Positions 43,337 to 53,591 of a DNA stretch of 64,000 nucleotides are shown one piece after another. Numbering within the stretch: position 1 is the first letter of the stretch; the number at the start of each line of letters is the position of its first letter. Origin of the DNA: Ruegeria sp. TM1040 (GTDB lineage Bacteria; Pseudomonadota; Alphaproteobacteria; Rhodobacterales; Rhodobacteraceae); NCBI RefSeq assembly GCF_000014065.1, contig NC_008044.1, forward strand, positions 1,821,501-1,885,500. Direction: 5' to 3'. Both the position numbers and the translations under genes were made by a program. The notes under the pieces were generated by a model, which saw nothing but the letters and a program-made list of their open reading frames with translations, ran no database searches and was not told the DNA's origin.

Positions 43337-45699
43337 TGCGGATCTATCTTCATATCGGGCTGCACCGCGCAGGATCGGAACGGATACAGGCGGTGTTGGC
43401 CGACAAGCGCGACCAGCTGCGCGCACGCGGAATTCTGGTGCCGCGAGCGGCGGGGAGCAAGAACCACACCCGCCTGTTCATGGCCGTGAGCGATCCCGAG
43501 CATGTTGACCCGCTGCGCTACAATCGCGGCTTCATCAGTCCGGAAAAACAGGCGGACCTGCGCGCAAACCTGCAGGAGAGCCTCTCGCGCGACATTACCC
43601 AGTATCAGCCCCACACGCTCATCCTGAGCGCGCATCAGCTCGGAACGCATCTGTCGCGCAAAAGCGAGCTGGAACGGCTGAAGGCTCTGCTGGCGCCGCT
43701 CTCGGATGACATTCGGATCGTTGCCCATGTCGAGGCACAGGCGCGGATGCTCGCGGATGTCTTTGCAGAACAAGTCTTTGAGGGGCGCGCCGCCAGCCTC
43801 TCGCGCGAGGTGGAACTGACCCGCGAAGACAGCTGGTGGTCGGCGGCGCTTGACACCCTGCCACCGGTTGATCCGCAGGCAGGTCAGTTCGAGGAAACCC
43901 AAGGCGCGCCATTCTGGCTCGATTTCAAGGCCTTGCAAGGATTTTGGGAGGAGGTTTTTGGCGCCGGAACGGTCTCCTTCCGCAGCTACCGAGCAGAGGT
44001 CTTTGACAGCGCGGACGTGACGCAGGAAGTCTGTGAGACCTTTGGCATTGCGGAACAGATTGGCCGGGTGGATCCAGCCAAACGCAGCAGGCCAATCCCC
44101 GCCGCATGGCTCACACGTGGGCGGCAATTCAACGCATTGCTCTTGCGGCTTTTGGCACAGGGCAACCATATCCTGCCACGCAAGCTGTGGCGGCAGATGA
44201 TTCAGGACCTCAAGGTCGATGGCCCGCCGTTGGACCCAGCCAGACTGGGCGCGGTGACACGGTTTTTTACGGCTCAGAACACCCATCTCTGTGCAGAGCA
44301 TGCGGCGCTGTCGCAGGATGTCTTTGAGATCGAGACCTCCACCGAAGACTGGTCAGAGGCCCCCCCACTACAGGGGTTTCGCGCCTCGCAGTATCTCCTC
44401 GCCTTCCTCTACCGGATCGAAAAGGCCACCAATGAAGAGCGCGCCGCACGCGAGGGGGACCTCAAGGCGCACCAGAGCGCGCGCGCGGCTCAGCAGAGCG
44501 CAGAAGGTGCCGCCCCCACAGCCAAGGCTCGGCGCCTGATGCCCCCGCTTGCGCTCAAGAATTTTGCGATGCTTCAGGGCTCGACTTTCAAGCCACACGA
44601 CCGGCTGGGTCGTGTGGATGAGACCGCCGAAAGACCGCCCTACACAGAGGTGCCCCCCCGCATCCTGTCAAAGGGGCAAAGCGGCAATGTCATCGTCGGC
44701 TGCATGAAGGATGAGGCCCCCTATATCCTTGAGTGGGTCGCCTATCACCGCATGATCGGGGTGGATCATTTCCTGATCTACACCAACGGCTGCAGCGACG
44801 GCACCGCAGAGCTCCTTGATCGGTTGCAGGCGCTTGGCATCCTTGAGCATCGCAACAACGACAATTGGAAAGGCAACTCGCCCCAGCAATACGCCCTCAA
44901 TCAGGCGCTGAAAGAGCCAGTGATCAAACAGGCCGATTGGGTGATCCACATCGACGTAGATGAGTACATCAACGTGCGCTGCGGCAATGGGACATTGGCT
45001 GATTTCTTCGACCATGTGCCAGATGCCACCAATGTCGCGATGACATGGCGGCTCTTTGGTCACAACGGCATCACCACGTTGAACGACCGCCCGGTGATTG
45101 CACAATTTGATCGCTGCGCGCCCAAGTTCTGCCCCAAGCCCCATACCGTCTGGGGCTTTAAGACCATGTTCAAAACCATTGGCGCCTATCAGAAAATCTC
45201 TTGCCACCGGCCCAACAAGCTGGAGGAGGAAAAGCGCGCGCAGGTGAAATGGGTCAATGGTTCTGGTGAGGACATGACCCATGAGGTGATCGACAACGGC
45301 TGGCGCAGCTCGAAAAAGTCCATCGGCTATGATCTTCTGCAACTCAATCATTATGCGTTGCGCTCGGCAGAGAGCTTCCTTGTGAAACGCCAGCGTGGGC
45401 GGGCGCTGCATGTGGATCGCTCGATCGGGCTCAACTACTGGATTCGCATGGATTGGAACGACCATCGCGACATCACCATCCAGCGCAACCTGCCCAGGAT
45501 GCAGGCGGAGATGGATCGCTTGCTCGCAGATGAGACCCTGCGCGCCCTCCACGAGGCGGGGTTGGCGTGGCATCGCGCCAAGGCGGCAGAGCTGCACCAG
45601 CAGGAGGAATTCGAAGCGCTTTATCAGCAGGCGCTGGAGATCGACATCCCCGCAACCGAGCGCGTGGCCTGGGCGCTCTCGCTGGATCTGGAGAGCTGA
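43336..45699 (+). CDS. fusion of sulfotransferase-like domain and glycosyltransferase
   Basis: 787 aa. Residues about 1-330 look like a sulfotransferase-type domain opening with HIGLHRAGS, a degenerate form of the usual HIGxHKTGT phosphate loop (K to R, T to S). A low-complexity Ala/Gln linker (about 380-420) leads to a glycosyltransferase domain (about 450-787) with D540-x-D542-E, related to the flanking enzymes. An upstream ATG in the same frame is possible at 43258 but the chosen start overlaps the previous stop and is natural. Function inferred only. Confidence 0.8.
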   Translation: MRIYLHIGLHRAGSERIQAVLADKRDQLRARGILVPRAAGSKNHTRLFMAVSDPEHVDPLRYNRGFISPEKQADLRANLQESLSRDITQYQPHTLILSAHQLGTHLSRKSELERLKALLAPLSDDIRIVAHVEAQARMLADVFAEQVFEGRAASLSREVELTREDSWWSAALDTLPPVDPQAGQFEETQGAPFWLDFKALQGFWEEVFGAGTVSFRSYRAEVFDSADVTQEVCETFGIAEQIGRVDPAKRSRPIPAAWLTRGRQFNALLLRLLAQGNHILPRKLWRQMIQDLKVDGPPLDPARLGAVTRFFTAQNTHLCAEHAALSQDVFEIETSTEDWSEAPPLQGFRASQYLLAFLYRIEKATNEERAAREGDLKAHQSARAAQQSAEGAAPTAKARRLMPPLALKNFAMLQGSTFKPHDRLGRVDETAERPPYTEVPPRILSKGQSGNVIVGCMKDEAPYILEWVAYHRMIGVDHFLIYTNGCSDGTAELLDRLQALGILEHRNNDNWKGNSPQQYALNQALKEPVIKQADWVIHIDVDEYINVRCGNGTLADFFDHVPDATNVAMTWRLFGHNGITTLNDRPVIAQFDRCAPKFCPKPHTVWGFKTMFKTIGAYQKISCHRPNKLEEEKRAQVKWVNGSGEDMTHEVIDNGWRSSKKSIGYDLLQLNHYALRSAESFLVKRQRGRALHVDRSIGLNYWIRMDWNDHRDITIQRNLPRMQAEMDRLLADETLRALHEAGLAWHRAKAAELHQQEEFEALYQQALEIDIPATERVAWALSLDLES

Positions 45700-45701
45700 C
45701 C

Positions 45702-46835
45702 ATGCGCACGCTGGCCGTATTGACAGTTCGCAATGAGGGGGCCTTTCTGCTCGAATGGCTGGCGCACCACAAGGCAGTAGGATTTACGGATTTTCTCGTC
45801 TTTTCAAACAACTGCGACGACCCCACCGCCGAGATCCTGACCCGTCTCGATGAGATGGGCCATCTGGCGCATGTGGAAAATACCGGCCCCTTCGACAAGG
45901 GCGGCATCCAGTTCACCGCCATGAAACGCGCAGACAAGCATCGCCTCGCCAAACGCGCCGACTGGATCATGGCGCTGGATGTGGATGAGTTCGTGAACAT
46001 CCACACCGGGCGCGGACAGATCTCGGACCTGCTCGAAGCACTGCCAGAGGCGGATGCCATCACGCTGACATGGCGGCTCTTTGGCAACGCGGATCAGGTC
46101 CGCTACGAAGGCGAGCGTGTCACCGATCGCTTCACGCGCGCCGCGCCCGCAGTCATGCATTGGCCTTGGCGCGCGTCGATGTTCAAAACGCTCTATCGCA
46201 ATTCAGGCGTGTATCGCAAAATCGGCATCCACCGCCCCCGCAACGTGAAGGATGAAGCCGCCCGCGACCAATACCGCTGGTTCGACTGCGTCGGACGCGA
46301 ATTGATGGGCGATTTCAAAACCAAGCGCGTGTTCTCAAACTACGGTCAGGACAACTACCAGCTGGCGCAACTCAATCATTATCCGCTCGGCGCAATGGAG
46401 AGCTATATTCTCAAGGCCAACCGGGGACGCGCGGTGCACTCAGAGGATCTTCTGGATGTCGACTACTGGGTGGAGCGCAACTTCAACACGGACGAGGACA
46501 CCTCGATCAGGCGCTACCGGGCGGCGCGCGATGCGATCCTCGACCTGTTCTTGGCTGACGAGGCTCTGCGCAAACTCCACGAGCGTGCCGTGCAATGGCG
46601 CAAGGACCGCTTCATGGAACTGATGCGCGAAGAACCTTACCGCGCACTCTTTGGCCGACTCATGATGACGCCTCCCTCGCGCCCGATCAGCCAGGTCACG
46701 GGCCGTACCCTGGCCGGATTTGCCACCCTTGGACACCAAAACCAGCGCAGGATCCGCGTCAAGAAGGACACCGTACCGGGTGAAACACCAAGTGGTGACA
46801 GCCCGAACACAAGCCCGCTGCCCGACAAGGACTAG
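45702..46835 (+). CDS. glycosyltransferase family 2-like protein
   Basis: 377 aa. NEG-containing start (LTVRNEGAFLLEWLAHH), D93-x-D95-E motif, then a region close to the corresponding part of the fusion protein. C-terminal tail from about 330 on is basic and Pro/Thr-rich. Start ATG is two bases after the previous stop. Third module of this type in the island. Confidence 0.85.
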   Translation: MRTLAVLTVRNEGAFLLEWLAHHKAVGFTDFLVFSNNCDDPTAEILTRLDEMGHLAHVENTGPFDKGGIQFTAMKRADKHRLAKRADWIMALDVDEFVNIHTGRGQISDLLEALPEADAITLTWRLFGNADQVRYEGERVTDRFTRAAPAVMHWPWRASMFKTLYRNSGVYRKIGIHRPRNVKDEAARDQYRWFDCVGRELMGDFKTKRVFSNYGQDNYQLAQLNHYPLGAMESYILKANRGRAVHSEDLLDVDYWVERNFNTDEDTSIRRYRAARDAILDLFLADEALRKLHERAVQWRKDRFMELMREEPYRALFGRLMMTPPSRPISQVTGRTLAGFATLGHQNQRRIRVKKDTVPGETPSGDSPNTSPLPDKD

Positions 46836-46984
46836 CCCGCTGATCTCGCCCTGCTCTCGGTGGGATTATCGCCAACTGAGCAACAATGGCCGACAATTGG
46901 GCCAAGGTTTTTCTAAATTTAGCCTCAATCTCAGCCTAGATGTGACCCCGAGCAAGACCGAAAAAGGTGTGGCAGGTGGCGCGC

Positions 46985-47980
46985 ATGCAAGACGACACGG
47001 ATATTCTCGAGCAGGATCTCTCAGGCCTCAAACCTGCGGAATGGCAGGCTCGGCTGGCAGAGATGGCCGAAGAAAACGGCATGTACCAGCCGCTTGGAGA
47101 GCGTCATTTTGCGACCTTCATCGATCAGGGCAACACGCTTCTCGTCACGTTCGAGAGCCGCCAGGGGATCGAGAGCTTTTCCGAAACCGCGCAGCCGCTT
47201 GGGTTTGATCTGGTCAAGAACCTCGGCTGGTCGCATCTGTGCCTGATCTCGGACGGCGATACCTGGTTTCGAGAGCCTCGGATCTACGGGTTCTTTGACC
47301 AGTTGATCGACGACGGGTTCTTTGAAGAATTTGACAACGTGGTCTTTTATGGCGCAGGCCCCTGTGGCTATGCGGCAGCGGCCTATTCGGTGGCAGCCCC
47401 CGGCGCCACCGTGGTGGCCATCCAGCCGCAGGCGACGCTTGACCCACGGATGACCGAATGGGATGACCGCTTCGTCGAGATGCGCCGCACCTCTTTTACG
47501 GATCGCTACGGCTACGCGCCGGATATGCTGGATGCGGCCGAACGGGGCTTTGTGCTCTATGATCCCTATCAATCGCTGGACGCCATGCATGCCGCGCTCT
47601 TTGCGCGCCCCAATGTGACCCGCTTGCGTCTGCCGTGTATGGGCGAAGCCATTCAGACCCGCCTCATCGAGATGGACATCCTCTATCGGATCATGTCGCT
47701 CGCGGGCAGCGGTCGTCTCACCGCAGAGGCCTTCTACAGGCTTGCCCGGGCGCGGCGCGACAATAACGTTTACCTCCGCAACGTGTTGAACCGGCTCGAC
47801 TATCTCGAGCGGCCCTATCTCAACATCCTTCTGTGTCGCAATGTGAACGACCGGCGTCGCATGCCGCGTTTCCGACGCCGCCTACGGGATCTGGAGCGCC
47901 GCGCTGCCGAGGGAGAGTTCCGCATGCCGCCGGGTCCCGCTCTGCCCCCTGATCCGCAACACGGCGACGACGGCCTCTAA
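46985..47980 (+). CDS. uncharacterised protein at the end of the glycan island
   Basis: 331 aa from an ATG after AGGTGG. I do not recognise a family. Residues 119-130 (VVFYGAGPCGYA) form a glycine-rich turn with C127 as in nucleophile elbows of alpha/beta-hydrolase-type folds or nucleotide-binding turns; the next strand ends VVAIQPQATLDPRMTEWD. No signal or membrane segment. C-terminal part is Arg-rich. Sulfotransferase-type or acyltransferase roles are possible. Confidence 0.6.
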   Translation: MQDDTDILEQDLSGLKPAEWQARLAEMAEENGMYQPLGERHFATFIDQGNTLLVTFESRQGIESFSETAQPLGFDLVKNLGWSHLCLISDGDTWFREPRIYGFFDQLIDDGFFEEFDNVVFYGAGPCGYAAAAYSVAAPGATVVAIQPQATLDPRMTEWDDRFVEMRRTSFTDRYGYAPDMLDAAERGFVLYDPYQSLDAMHAALFARPNVTRLRLPCMGEAIQTRLIEMDILYRIMSLAGSGRLTAEAFYRLARARRDNNVYLRNVLNRLDYLERPYLNILLCRNVNDRRRMPRFRRRLRDLERRAAEGEFRMPPGPALPPDPQHGDDGL

Positions 47981-48022
47981 GCTGCCTTCCCAAGTTCATG
48001 GGGCTGTGCTAACGCCTGCGCC

Positions 48023-49063
48023 ATGACCCAGAGCCTGACGATCACCCGCCCCGACGACTGGCATCTGCATCTGCGCGACGGCGACATGCTGCGCGCGGTG
48101 CTGCCGGAAACAGCCCGCCATTTTGGCCGCGCCATCATCATGCCCAATCTCGTGCCCCCGGTTGTCACCGGCGCCGAGGCCAGCGCCTATCGCGACCGCA
48201 TTCTTGCCGCACTCCCTGAGGGCATGACGTTCGAGCCCCTGATGACGCTCTATCTCACCGAGGACACGGACCCTGCAGATGTCGCAGCCGCCCATGCCTC
48301 GGGTCTGGTCAAAGCCGTCAAGCTCTACCCCGCTGGCGCCACCACCAACTCCTCGTCCGGTGTGCGCGATTTCGACAAGGTCCGCCCCGTGCTTGAGAAA
48401 ATGGCCGAAATCGGCCTGCCGCTCTGCACCCATGGCGAGGTCACCGACCACGACATCGACATCTTTGACCGCGAGGCCGTCTTTATCGATCGCGTGCTGG
48501 ACCCGATCCGCCAATCCACACCGGGCCTGCGTGTGGTGATGGAGCATATCACCACCAAGGACGCGGCGGATTATGTGCGATCGCAGGACAAGGATCTTGG
48601 CGCGACAATCACCACGCACCACCTGATCATCAATCGCAACCACATCCTCGTGGGCGGGATCAAGCCACACTATTACTGCCTGCCTGTCGCCAAGCGCGAA
48701 GAGCACCGCCTCGCCCTGCGCCAAGCTGCGACCTCCGGTGATGCGCGGTTCTTCCTTGGTACCGACTCAGCGCCCCACACCGATGCCAACAAGCTCCAGA
48801 CCTGTGGCTGCGCGGGTTGTTTCACGGCGACCAACACCATGGCTCTGCTGGCCCATGTATTTGAGGAAGAAGGCGCGCTCGACAAGCTCGAAGGGTTTGC
48901 CTCCAAGAACGGCCCCGCCTTTTATCGCTTACCCGAAAACGATGGTCAGATCACACTGGTGAAACAGGACGCGCCCGTCGCTTTCCCGGAACAGATCGAC
49001 ACGCCGGACGGCCCCGTGACCGTCTTTGATCCAAGCTTTGCGGTGCATTGGACCGTCACCTGA
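48023..49063 (+). CDS. pyrC: dihydroorotase
   Basis: 346 aa, the class II (E. coli-like) length. HxH motif in [10 protein letters not shown] (residue about 13-16), the carbamylated Lys in [10 protein letters not shown] (about 99) and the GTDSAPH Asp near residue 250 complete the binuclear zinc site. It cyclises carbamoylaspartate to dihydroorotate. Confidence 0.95.
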   Translation: MTQSLTITRPDDWHLHLRDGDMLRAVLPETARHFGRAIIMPNLVPPVVTGAEASAYRDRILAALPEGMTFEPLMTLYLTEDTDPADVAAAHASGLVKAVKLYPAGATTNSSSGVRDFDKVRPVLEKMAEIGLPLCTHGEVTDHDIDIFDREAVFIDRVLDPIRQSTPGLRVVMEHITTKDAADYVRSQDKDLGATITTHHLIINRNHILVGGIKPHYYCLPVAKREEHRLALRQAATSGDARFFLGTDSAPHTDANKLQTCGCAGCFTATNTMALLAHVFEEEGALDKLEGFASKNGPAFYRLPENDGQITLVKQDAPVAFPEQIDTPDGPVTVFDPSFAVHWTVT

Positions 49064-49115
49064 CTTCATCTTCTCGATAAATATCCCCGCCGGAGGCTCC
49101 CGCCCGCGCCTCTGG
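49063..49115. repeat. dispersed intergenic hairpin repeat, copy 3
   Basis: CTTCATCTTCTCGATAAATATCCCC and a GC-rich tail; hairpin half is weaker than in other copies. Between pyrC and pyrE. Confidence 0.6.
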
Positions 49116-49139
49116 CACTCTGCTCTCGAAGGATACGCC

Positions 49140-49820
49140 ATGATCCCCTCCTCCTACCCCTCCGCCGAAGAAATTGCCCGCCTCTCTGCCCGCATGCTCT
49201 TGGAAATCGGCGCGGTGAACTTCAACACCGATGAACCCTACACGCTGGCTTCGGGCCTGCCGTCGCCGAGCTACATCGACTGCCGCAAGCTGATTTCCTT
49301 CCCGCGCATCCGCTCCACCCTGATGGATTTCATGGCTGTCACGGTGATGCGCAACGCAGGCTTTGAGGCCTTCGACAATATCGCGGGCGGCGAAACCGCA
49401 GGCATCCCCTTTGCCGCGCTGGTGGCCGAACGCCTCGCCCTGCCAATGACTTATGTGCGTAAAAAACCCAAAGGCTATGGCCGCAATGCCCGTATTGAGG
49501 GCGCCATGTCCGAAGGCGAGCGCGTCCTGCTGGTCGAAGATCTGACAACCGATGGCGGTTCCAAGCTTTCTTTCGTGGACGCGATCCGCGAAACCGGTGC
49601 CACCTGCGGGCACACGGCGGTGATCTTCTATTACGACATCTTCCCCGAGACCACAAAAACGCTCGGCGATCACGGCGTACAGCTGCATTATCTCTGCACC
49701 TGGTGGGATGTGCTGGCCGAGGCGCGCGCGCAGGCTGCCTTCAGCACCGAAACCCTTGACGAGGTAGAGAAATTCCTGCGTGATCCGCGCGCCTGGCAAG
49801 AGGCCAACAAGAAGACCTGA
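49140..49820 (+). CDS. pyrE: orotate phosphoribosyltransferase
   Basis: 226 aa from the ATG after AAGGA. PRPP loop [13 protein letters not shown] (about residue 125-137) and the [12 protein letters not shown] start are typical. It joins orotate and PRPP to OMP, two steps after pyrC, and is likely cotranscribed with it. Confidence 0.93.
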   Translation: MIPSSYPSAEEIARLSARMLLEIGAVNFNTDEPYTLASGLPSPSYIDCRKLISFPRIRSTLMDFMAVTVMRNAGFEAFDNIAGGETAGIPFAALVAERLALPMTYVRKKPKGYGRNARIEGAMSEGERVLLVEDLTTDGGSKLSFVDAIRETGATCGHTAVIFYYDIFPETTKTLGDHGVQLHYLCTWWDVLAEARAQAAFSTETLDEVEKFLRDPRAWQEANKKT

Positions 49821-49851
49821 GGAAAACCTGTCCTTCAGGGCATCTGTCATC

Positions 49852-49860
49852 TGTGGATAA
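49852..49860 (-). promoter_or_regulatory. perfect DnaA box upstream of dnaB
   Basis: TGTGGATAA here is the reverse complement of the consensus TTATCCACA. A one-mismatch box TTATCCTCA occurs at 49986-49994. Both lie between pyrE and dnaB. Whether they bind DnaA is untested. Confidence 0.45.
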
Positions 49861-49890
49861 GGCCGCGCCGAATCGGAGCGGCCTTTCCCA
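49859..49890 (+). terminator. terminator of pyrE
   Basis: Arms AAGGCCGC (49859-49866) and GCGGCCTT (49878-49885), 11-base loop, followed by TCCC. Weak T tract but a perfect stem. Confidence 0.6.
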
Positions 49891-50072
49891 TATCTCGCGG
49901 CTGACGCGCGTTTGACACACAATATGCGGAGAAAATGTCCCCTTCAGGCGATTTTATCAAAAATTGCCCACATCGACCTCTGCGGTTATCCTCAAACGAT
50001 CCACAGGGATTTCCAGATGGTATTCGGGGCAGTTTCCAGCGTAAAACACGAGCCTATCAAAAGAGAGCAATC

Positions 50073-51590
50073 ATGAACGAGATCACCTCTTTCAACGGCG
50101 ATCCACAGCCGCCAGCGTCACCGGACGCGCGCGGTGCGGCAGATGAAGCGCAGGCAACAGAATTGCCCCATTCCGTCGAGGCGGAACAGCAACTGCTGGG
50201 GGCAATTCTCACCAACAATGACGTCTATGACAAAGTCGCCTCGATCATAAATTCCTCGCATTTCTACGACCCGGTCCACGCCCGGATCTACGAGGTGGCC
50301 GCGGCCCGGATCTCCAAGAACGCGCTGGCTTCGCCAGTGACGCTCAAGGCCTTCATGGAGGATGATCAGGGCCTCAAAGAATTGGGCGGCCCCGCCTATC
50401 TCGCCAAGCTGGCCTCGGCGTCGATCTCCGCCTTTGCGGTGCGCGACTATGCACAGATGATTTATGATCTGGCGATCCGGCGCGAACTCATCGCGCTTGG
50501 CCAGACCATCGCGGAAAAAGCCCGCCGCGTCGATGTCGCCTCCGAACCCAAGGAACAGATCGTCGAGGCCGAACAGTCGCTCTACCAGCTGGCCGAACAG
50601 GGCCAGACCGAACAGGGGTTCAAATCCTTCCTGCGCGCTGTCACCGAGGCCGTGAATGTCACCAATGAGGCCTACCAGCGCGGCGGCGGCATGGCCGGGA
50701 TCTCTACCGGGCTGGATGATCTCGACAAACAGCTGGGGGGCTTGCACCCTTCGGACCTGCTGATCCTCGCCGGACGCCCCTCGATGGGGAAAACCTCGCT
50801 TGCCACCAACATCGCCTTCAACGTCGCCAAAGCCTATCGGCGCGGTCTGAAACAGGACGGCAGCGAAGGGGCCATTGACGGCGGCGTTGTGGGCTTCTTC
50901 TCGCTCGAGATGTCCGCCGAACAGCTGGCAGGCCGGATCCTGGCCGAAGCGTCAGAGATCTCCTCGCACAAGATCCGCCAGGGTGACATGACCGAAGAAG
51001 AGTTCCGCCGGTTCGTCCAAGCCGCCAAGGATCTGGAAAGCTGCCCGCTCTTTATCGACGATACGCCCGCGATCCCGATCTCACAGCTGGCCGCCCGCGC
51101 CCGCCGCCTGAAACGGACCCATGGGCTCGACCTTCTGGTGATCGACTACCTGCAGCTCTGCCGCGGCATGTCCGACAACCGCGTGAACGAGATTGCCGAG
51201 ATCTCGATGGGCATGAAAGCCATCGCCAAGGAACTCAACATCCCCGTCATCGCCCTGTCGCAGCTCTCCCGTCAGGTCGAAAGCCGCGAGGACAAACGCC
51301 CGCAGCTCTCCGACCTGCGGGAATCGGGCTCGATCGAACAGGACGCCGACGTGGTCATGTTCGTGTTCCGCGAAGAATACTACAAAGAACGCGAAAAACC
51401 GGGCGACCACGAGCTCGACAAGATGGAAGAGTGGAAACAGGCGATGGAACGCTTGCACGCGAAGGCCGAAGTCATCGTCGGCAAACAGCGTCACGGCCCC
51501 ATTGGCACGGTCGAACTTTCGTTCGAGGCGCAGTTCACGCGCTTTGGCAACCTCGCCAAAGCCTGGCAGCAGCAACCCGACGGCTATTAA
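50073..51590 (+). CDS. dnaB: replicative DNA helicase
   Basis: 505 aa; start at the ATG after AGAGA, an upstream in-frame ATG at 49935 gives an unrelated tail. N-terminal domain (PHSVEAEQQLLGAIL) and RecA-like helicase domain with Walker A GRPSMGKTS and the LSQLSRQVE sensor region. Hexameric helicase of the replisome. No intein. Confidence 0.95.
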   Translation: MNEITSFNGDPQPPASPDARGAADEAQATELPHSVEAEQQLLGAILTNNDVYDKVASIINSSHFYDPVHARIYEVAAARISKNALASPVTLKAFMEDDQGLKELGGPAYLAKLASASISAFAVRDYAQMIYDLAIRRELIALGQTIAEKARRVDVASEPKEQIVEAEQSLYQLAEQGQTEQGFKSFLRAVTEAVNVTNEAYQRGGGMAGISTGLDDLDKQLGGLHPSDLLILAGRPSMGKTSLATNIAFNVAKAYRRGLKQDGSEGAIDGGVVGFFSLEMSAEQLAGRILAEASEISSHKIRQGDMTEEEFRRFVQAAKDLESCPLFIDDTPAIPISQLAARARRLKRTHGLDLLVIDYLQLCRGMSDNRVNEIAEISMGMKAIAKELNIPVIALSQLSRQVESREDKRPQLSDLRESGSIEQDADVVMFVFREEYYKEREKPGDHELDKMEEWKQAMERLHAKAEVIVGKQRHGPIGTVELSFEAQFTRFGNLAKAWQQQPDGY

Positions 51591-51619
51591 GGTCACAAAA
51601 GGGGCGCCGGGCCACCGGT

Positions 51620-51690
51620 CCCCTTCATCTTTTCCTCAATACCTCGGGGGAGGCCCATCAGGCCGGGGCAGCGTCCCCACCTGTGGGTGC
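51620..51690. repeat. dispersed intergenic hairpin repeat, copy 4
   Basis: CTTCATCTTTTCCTCAATACCTCGGGGG and a hairpin of GGGGCAGCGTCCCC kind. Between dnaB and alr. Confidence 0.6.
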
Positions 51691-51774
51691 ATGACACGCG
51701 CGATCCGCTGCTCAATGCAGAGCAGGATGCGGTTTCCCCCTTGACCCTCCGGCCCTCCGTGTCATGAACAAGCC

Positions 51775-52812
51775 ATGAGTACGGCACGTTTAAAAATCAA
51801 TCTGGATGCGCTGGCGATCAACTGGCGCAATCTGGATGCCAAGACCAACTGCGAGACCGCAGCGGTGGTCAAGGCCAATGGCTATGGTCTGGAATCCGGC
51901 CGCGTCGGCAAGGCGCTGGCACAGGCAGGCGCGCGCAATTTCTTTGTCGCCATCGCCGAAGAAGGCATTGCGCTCAGGCGCGCGCTTGGACCCGGCCCGG
52001 GTATTTCGGTCTTTGCAGGTCATATGGAGGGCGACGCAAAACTCCTGCGTGACTTCCAGCTGACGCCGATGCTCAACTCGCTGGATCAGATGCTGCGCCA
52101 TTTCGAGAGCCTGCCGGGCCACCCCTTTGGCGTCCAGCTCGACAGCGGCATGAACCGGCTTGGCATGGAGGCCGCCGAATGGATGGCCGTGCGCGACATC
52201 GCCCTCGATCAAAACCCCGTCCTCTTGATGTCGCATCTGGCCTGCTCGGACGAGCCGGGCCACGGCATGAACGCATATCAGCTCAAGAATTTCATCGAGA
52301 TGACCGAGGGGCTCAATATCCCCCGCTCGCTCGCGGCCACTGGCGGCCTTCTGCTGGGGCGCGACTACCACTTTGATCTCTGCCGTCCCGGCATCGGGCT
52401 TTATGGGGGCGCACCCTACGCCGATGCGCTGCCCGTGGTCGAGCTTGAGGTGCCGGTGATTCAGGTGCGCGACCTCGCCCCGGGCGAGAGCGTCGGCTAC
52501 GGCAACACCTGGATTGCGCAGCGCGACAGCAAGATCGCCACCATTGCCGGCGGCTATGCCGACGGGCTGCACCGGGCGTTCCAGCGACAGGGGATCATGG
52601 CTTATGCGGGCGGCACCCCCTGCCCCGTGGTGGGTCGGATCTCGATGGATCTCATCACCGTCGATGTCACCGACCTGGCCGAAGTGCCGCCCTACCTGAG
52701 CCTCATGAATGAGACGCAGACCGTGGATGTGCTGGCAAACGCCGCTGATACCATCGGCTATGAGGTCCTGACCTCGCTCGGCAACCGCTATGCGAGGACC
52801 TACAGCGCATGA
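51775..52812 (+). CDS. alr: alanine racemase
   Basis: 345 aa. PLP lysine K33 in VVKANGYG, and the catalytic Tyr in SVGYGNTW (about residue 241-248). It supplies D-alanine for peptidoglycan. Its last four bases overlap the mlaE-type gene, so the envelope link may be real. Confidence 0.93.
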   Translation: MSTARLKINLDALAINWRNLDAKTNCETAAVVKANGYGLESGRVGKALAQAGARNFFVAIAEEGIALRRALGPGPGISVFAGHMEGDAKLLRDFQLTPMLNSLDQMLRHFESLPGHPFGVQLDSGMNRLGMEAAEWMAVRDIALDQNPVLLMSHLACSDEPGHGMNAYQLKNFIEMTEGLNIPRSLAATGGLLLGRDYHFDLCRPGIGLYGGAPYADALPVVELEVPVIQVRDLAPGESVGYGNTWIAQRDSKIATIAGGYADGLHRAFQRQGIMAYAGGTPCPVVGRISMDLITVDVTDLAEVPPYLSLMNETQTVDVLANAADTIGYEVLTSLGNRYARTYSA

Positions 52813-53591
52813 CCCCCACCTCCGCCCTTGGGATGATCGGCCGCGCATCGCTGGGCCGCCTCGCCGCCCTCGGGCGGATCACGCGCTTTGCCGCCTCAAC
52901 CTTCAGCCACATGCTGCGTCCGCCCTTTTACCCGCGCGAATTGGCAAATGCGCTGTTGCAGGTGGGCTGGCTCAGCCTGCCGGTGGTGGCGCTAACCGCG
53001 ATCTTTACCGGCGGCGCGCTGGCGCTCCAGATCTATGCGGGCGGTGCGCGTTTCAACGCCGAGGCCGTGGTGCCGCAGATTGTTGCCATCGGCATGGTAC
53101 GCGAGCTTGGCCCGGTCCTTGTAGGCCTGATGATTGCGGCGCGCGTGACCTCGTCCATTGCCGCCGAAATCGCCACGATGCGCGTGACCGAGCAGATCGA
53201 CGCGCTGGTGACGCTCTCGACCAATCCGATGAAATACCTTGTCGCCCCGCGCGTGCTTGCCGCCCTCCTCACGGTGCCGGTTCTGGTCGGCGTCGGAGAC
53301 ATCATCGGCATCATGGGCGGCTATGTGGTGGCCACCGAAACCCTGGATTTCAACGCCGCCGCCTACCTCAAGAACACAGTCGACTTTCTTGAGCTGCGCG
53401 ACATCGTCTCCTCCCTCGTGAAGGGCGCAGCCTTCGGCACTATCGCCGCCCTCATGGGATGCTACTACGGCATGCAATCGGGCCGCGGCGCCCAAGGTGT
53501 CGGGCGTGCGACCAAGGGATCGGTCGAGGCCGCCGCCGTGCTGATCCTTGCAGCCAACTTCGTGCTCACGGGGGTGTTTTTCTCGCTATGA
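52809..53591 (+). CDS. mlaE: MlaE-family ABC transporter permease
   Basis: 260 aa with about five membrane segments and the conserved EIGTM-like segment ([15 protein letters not shown]). Overlaps alr by four bases and mlaF by four bases. Together with MlaF moves phospholipids or related lipids in the envelope. MlaD/MCE subunit is not in the window. Confidence 0.88.
   Translation: MTPTSALGMIGRASLGRLAALGRITRFAASTFSHMLRPPFYPRELANALLQVGWLSLPVVALTAIFTGGALALQIYAGGARFNAEAVVPQIVAIGMVRELGPVLVGLMIAARVTSSIAAEIATMRVTEQIDALVTLSTNPMKYLVAPRVLAALLTVPVLVGVGDIIGIMGGYVVATETLDFNAAAYLKNTVDFLELRDIVSSLVKGAAFGTIAALMGCYYGMQSGRGAQGVGRATKGSVEAAAVLILAANFVLTGVFFSL

Noticed and set aside
49821-50072. Possible replication origin between pyrE and dnaB because of DnaA-like boxes
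   Set aside because: Only one perfect and one imperfect box, no AT-rich unwinding element, and no dnaA or parAB nearby.
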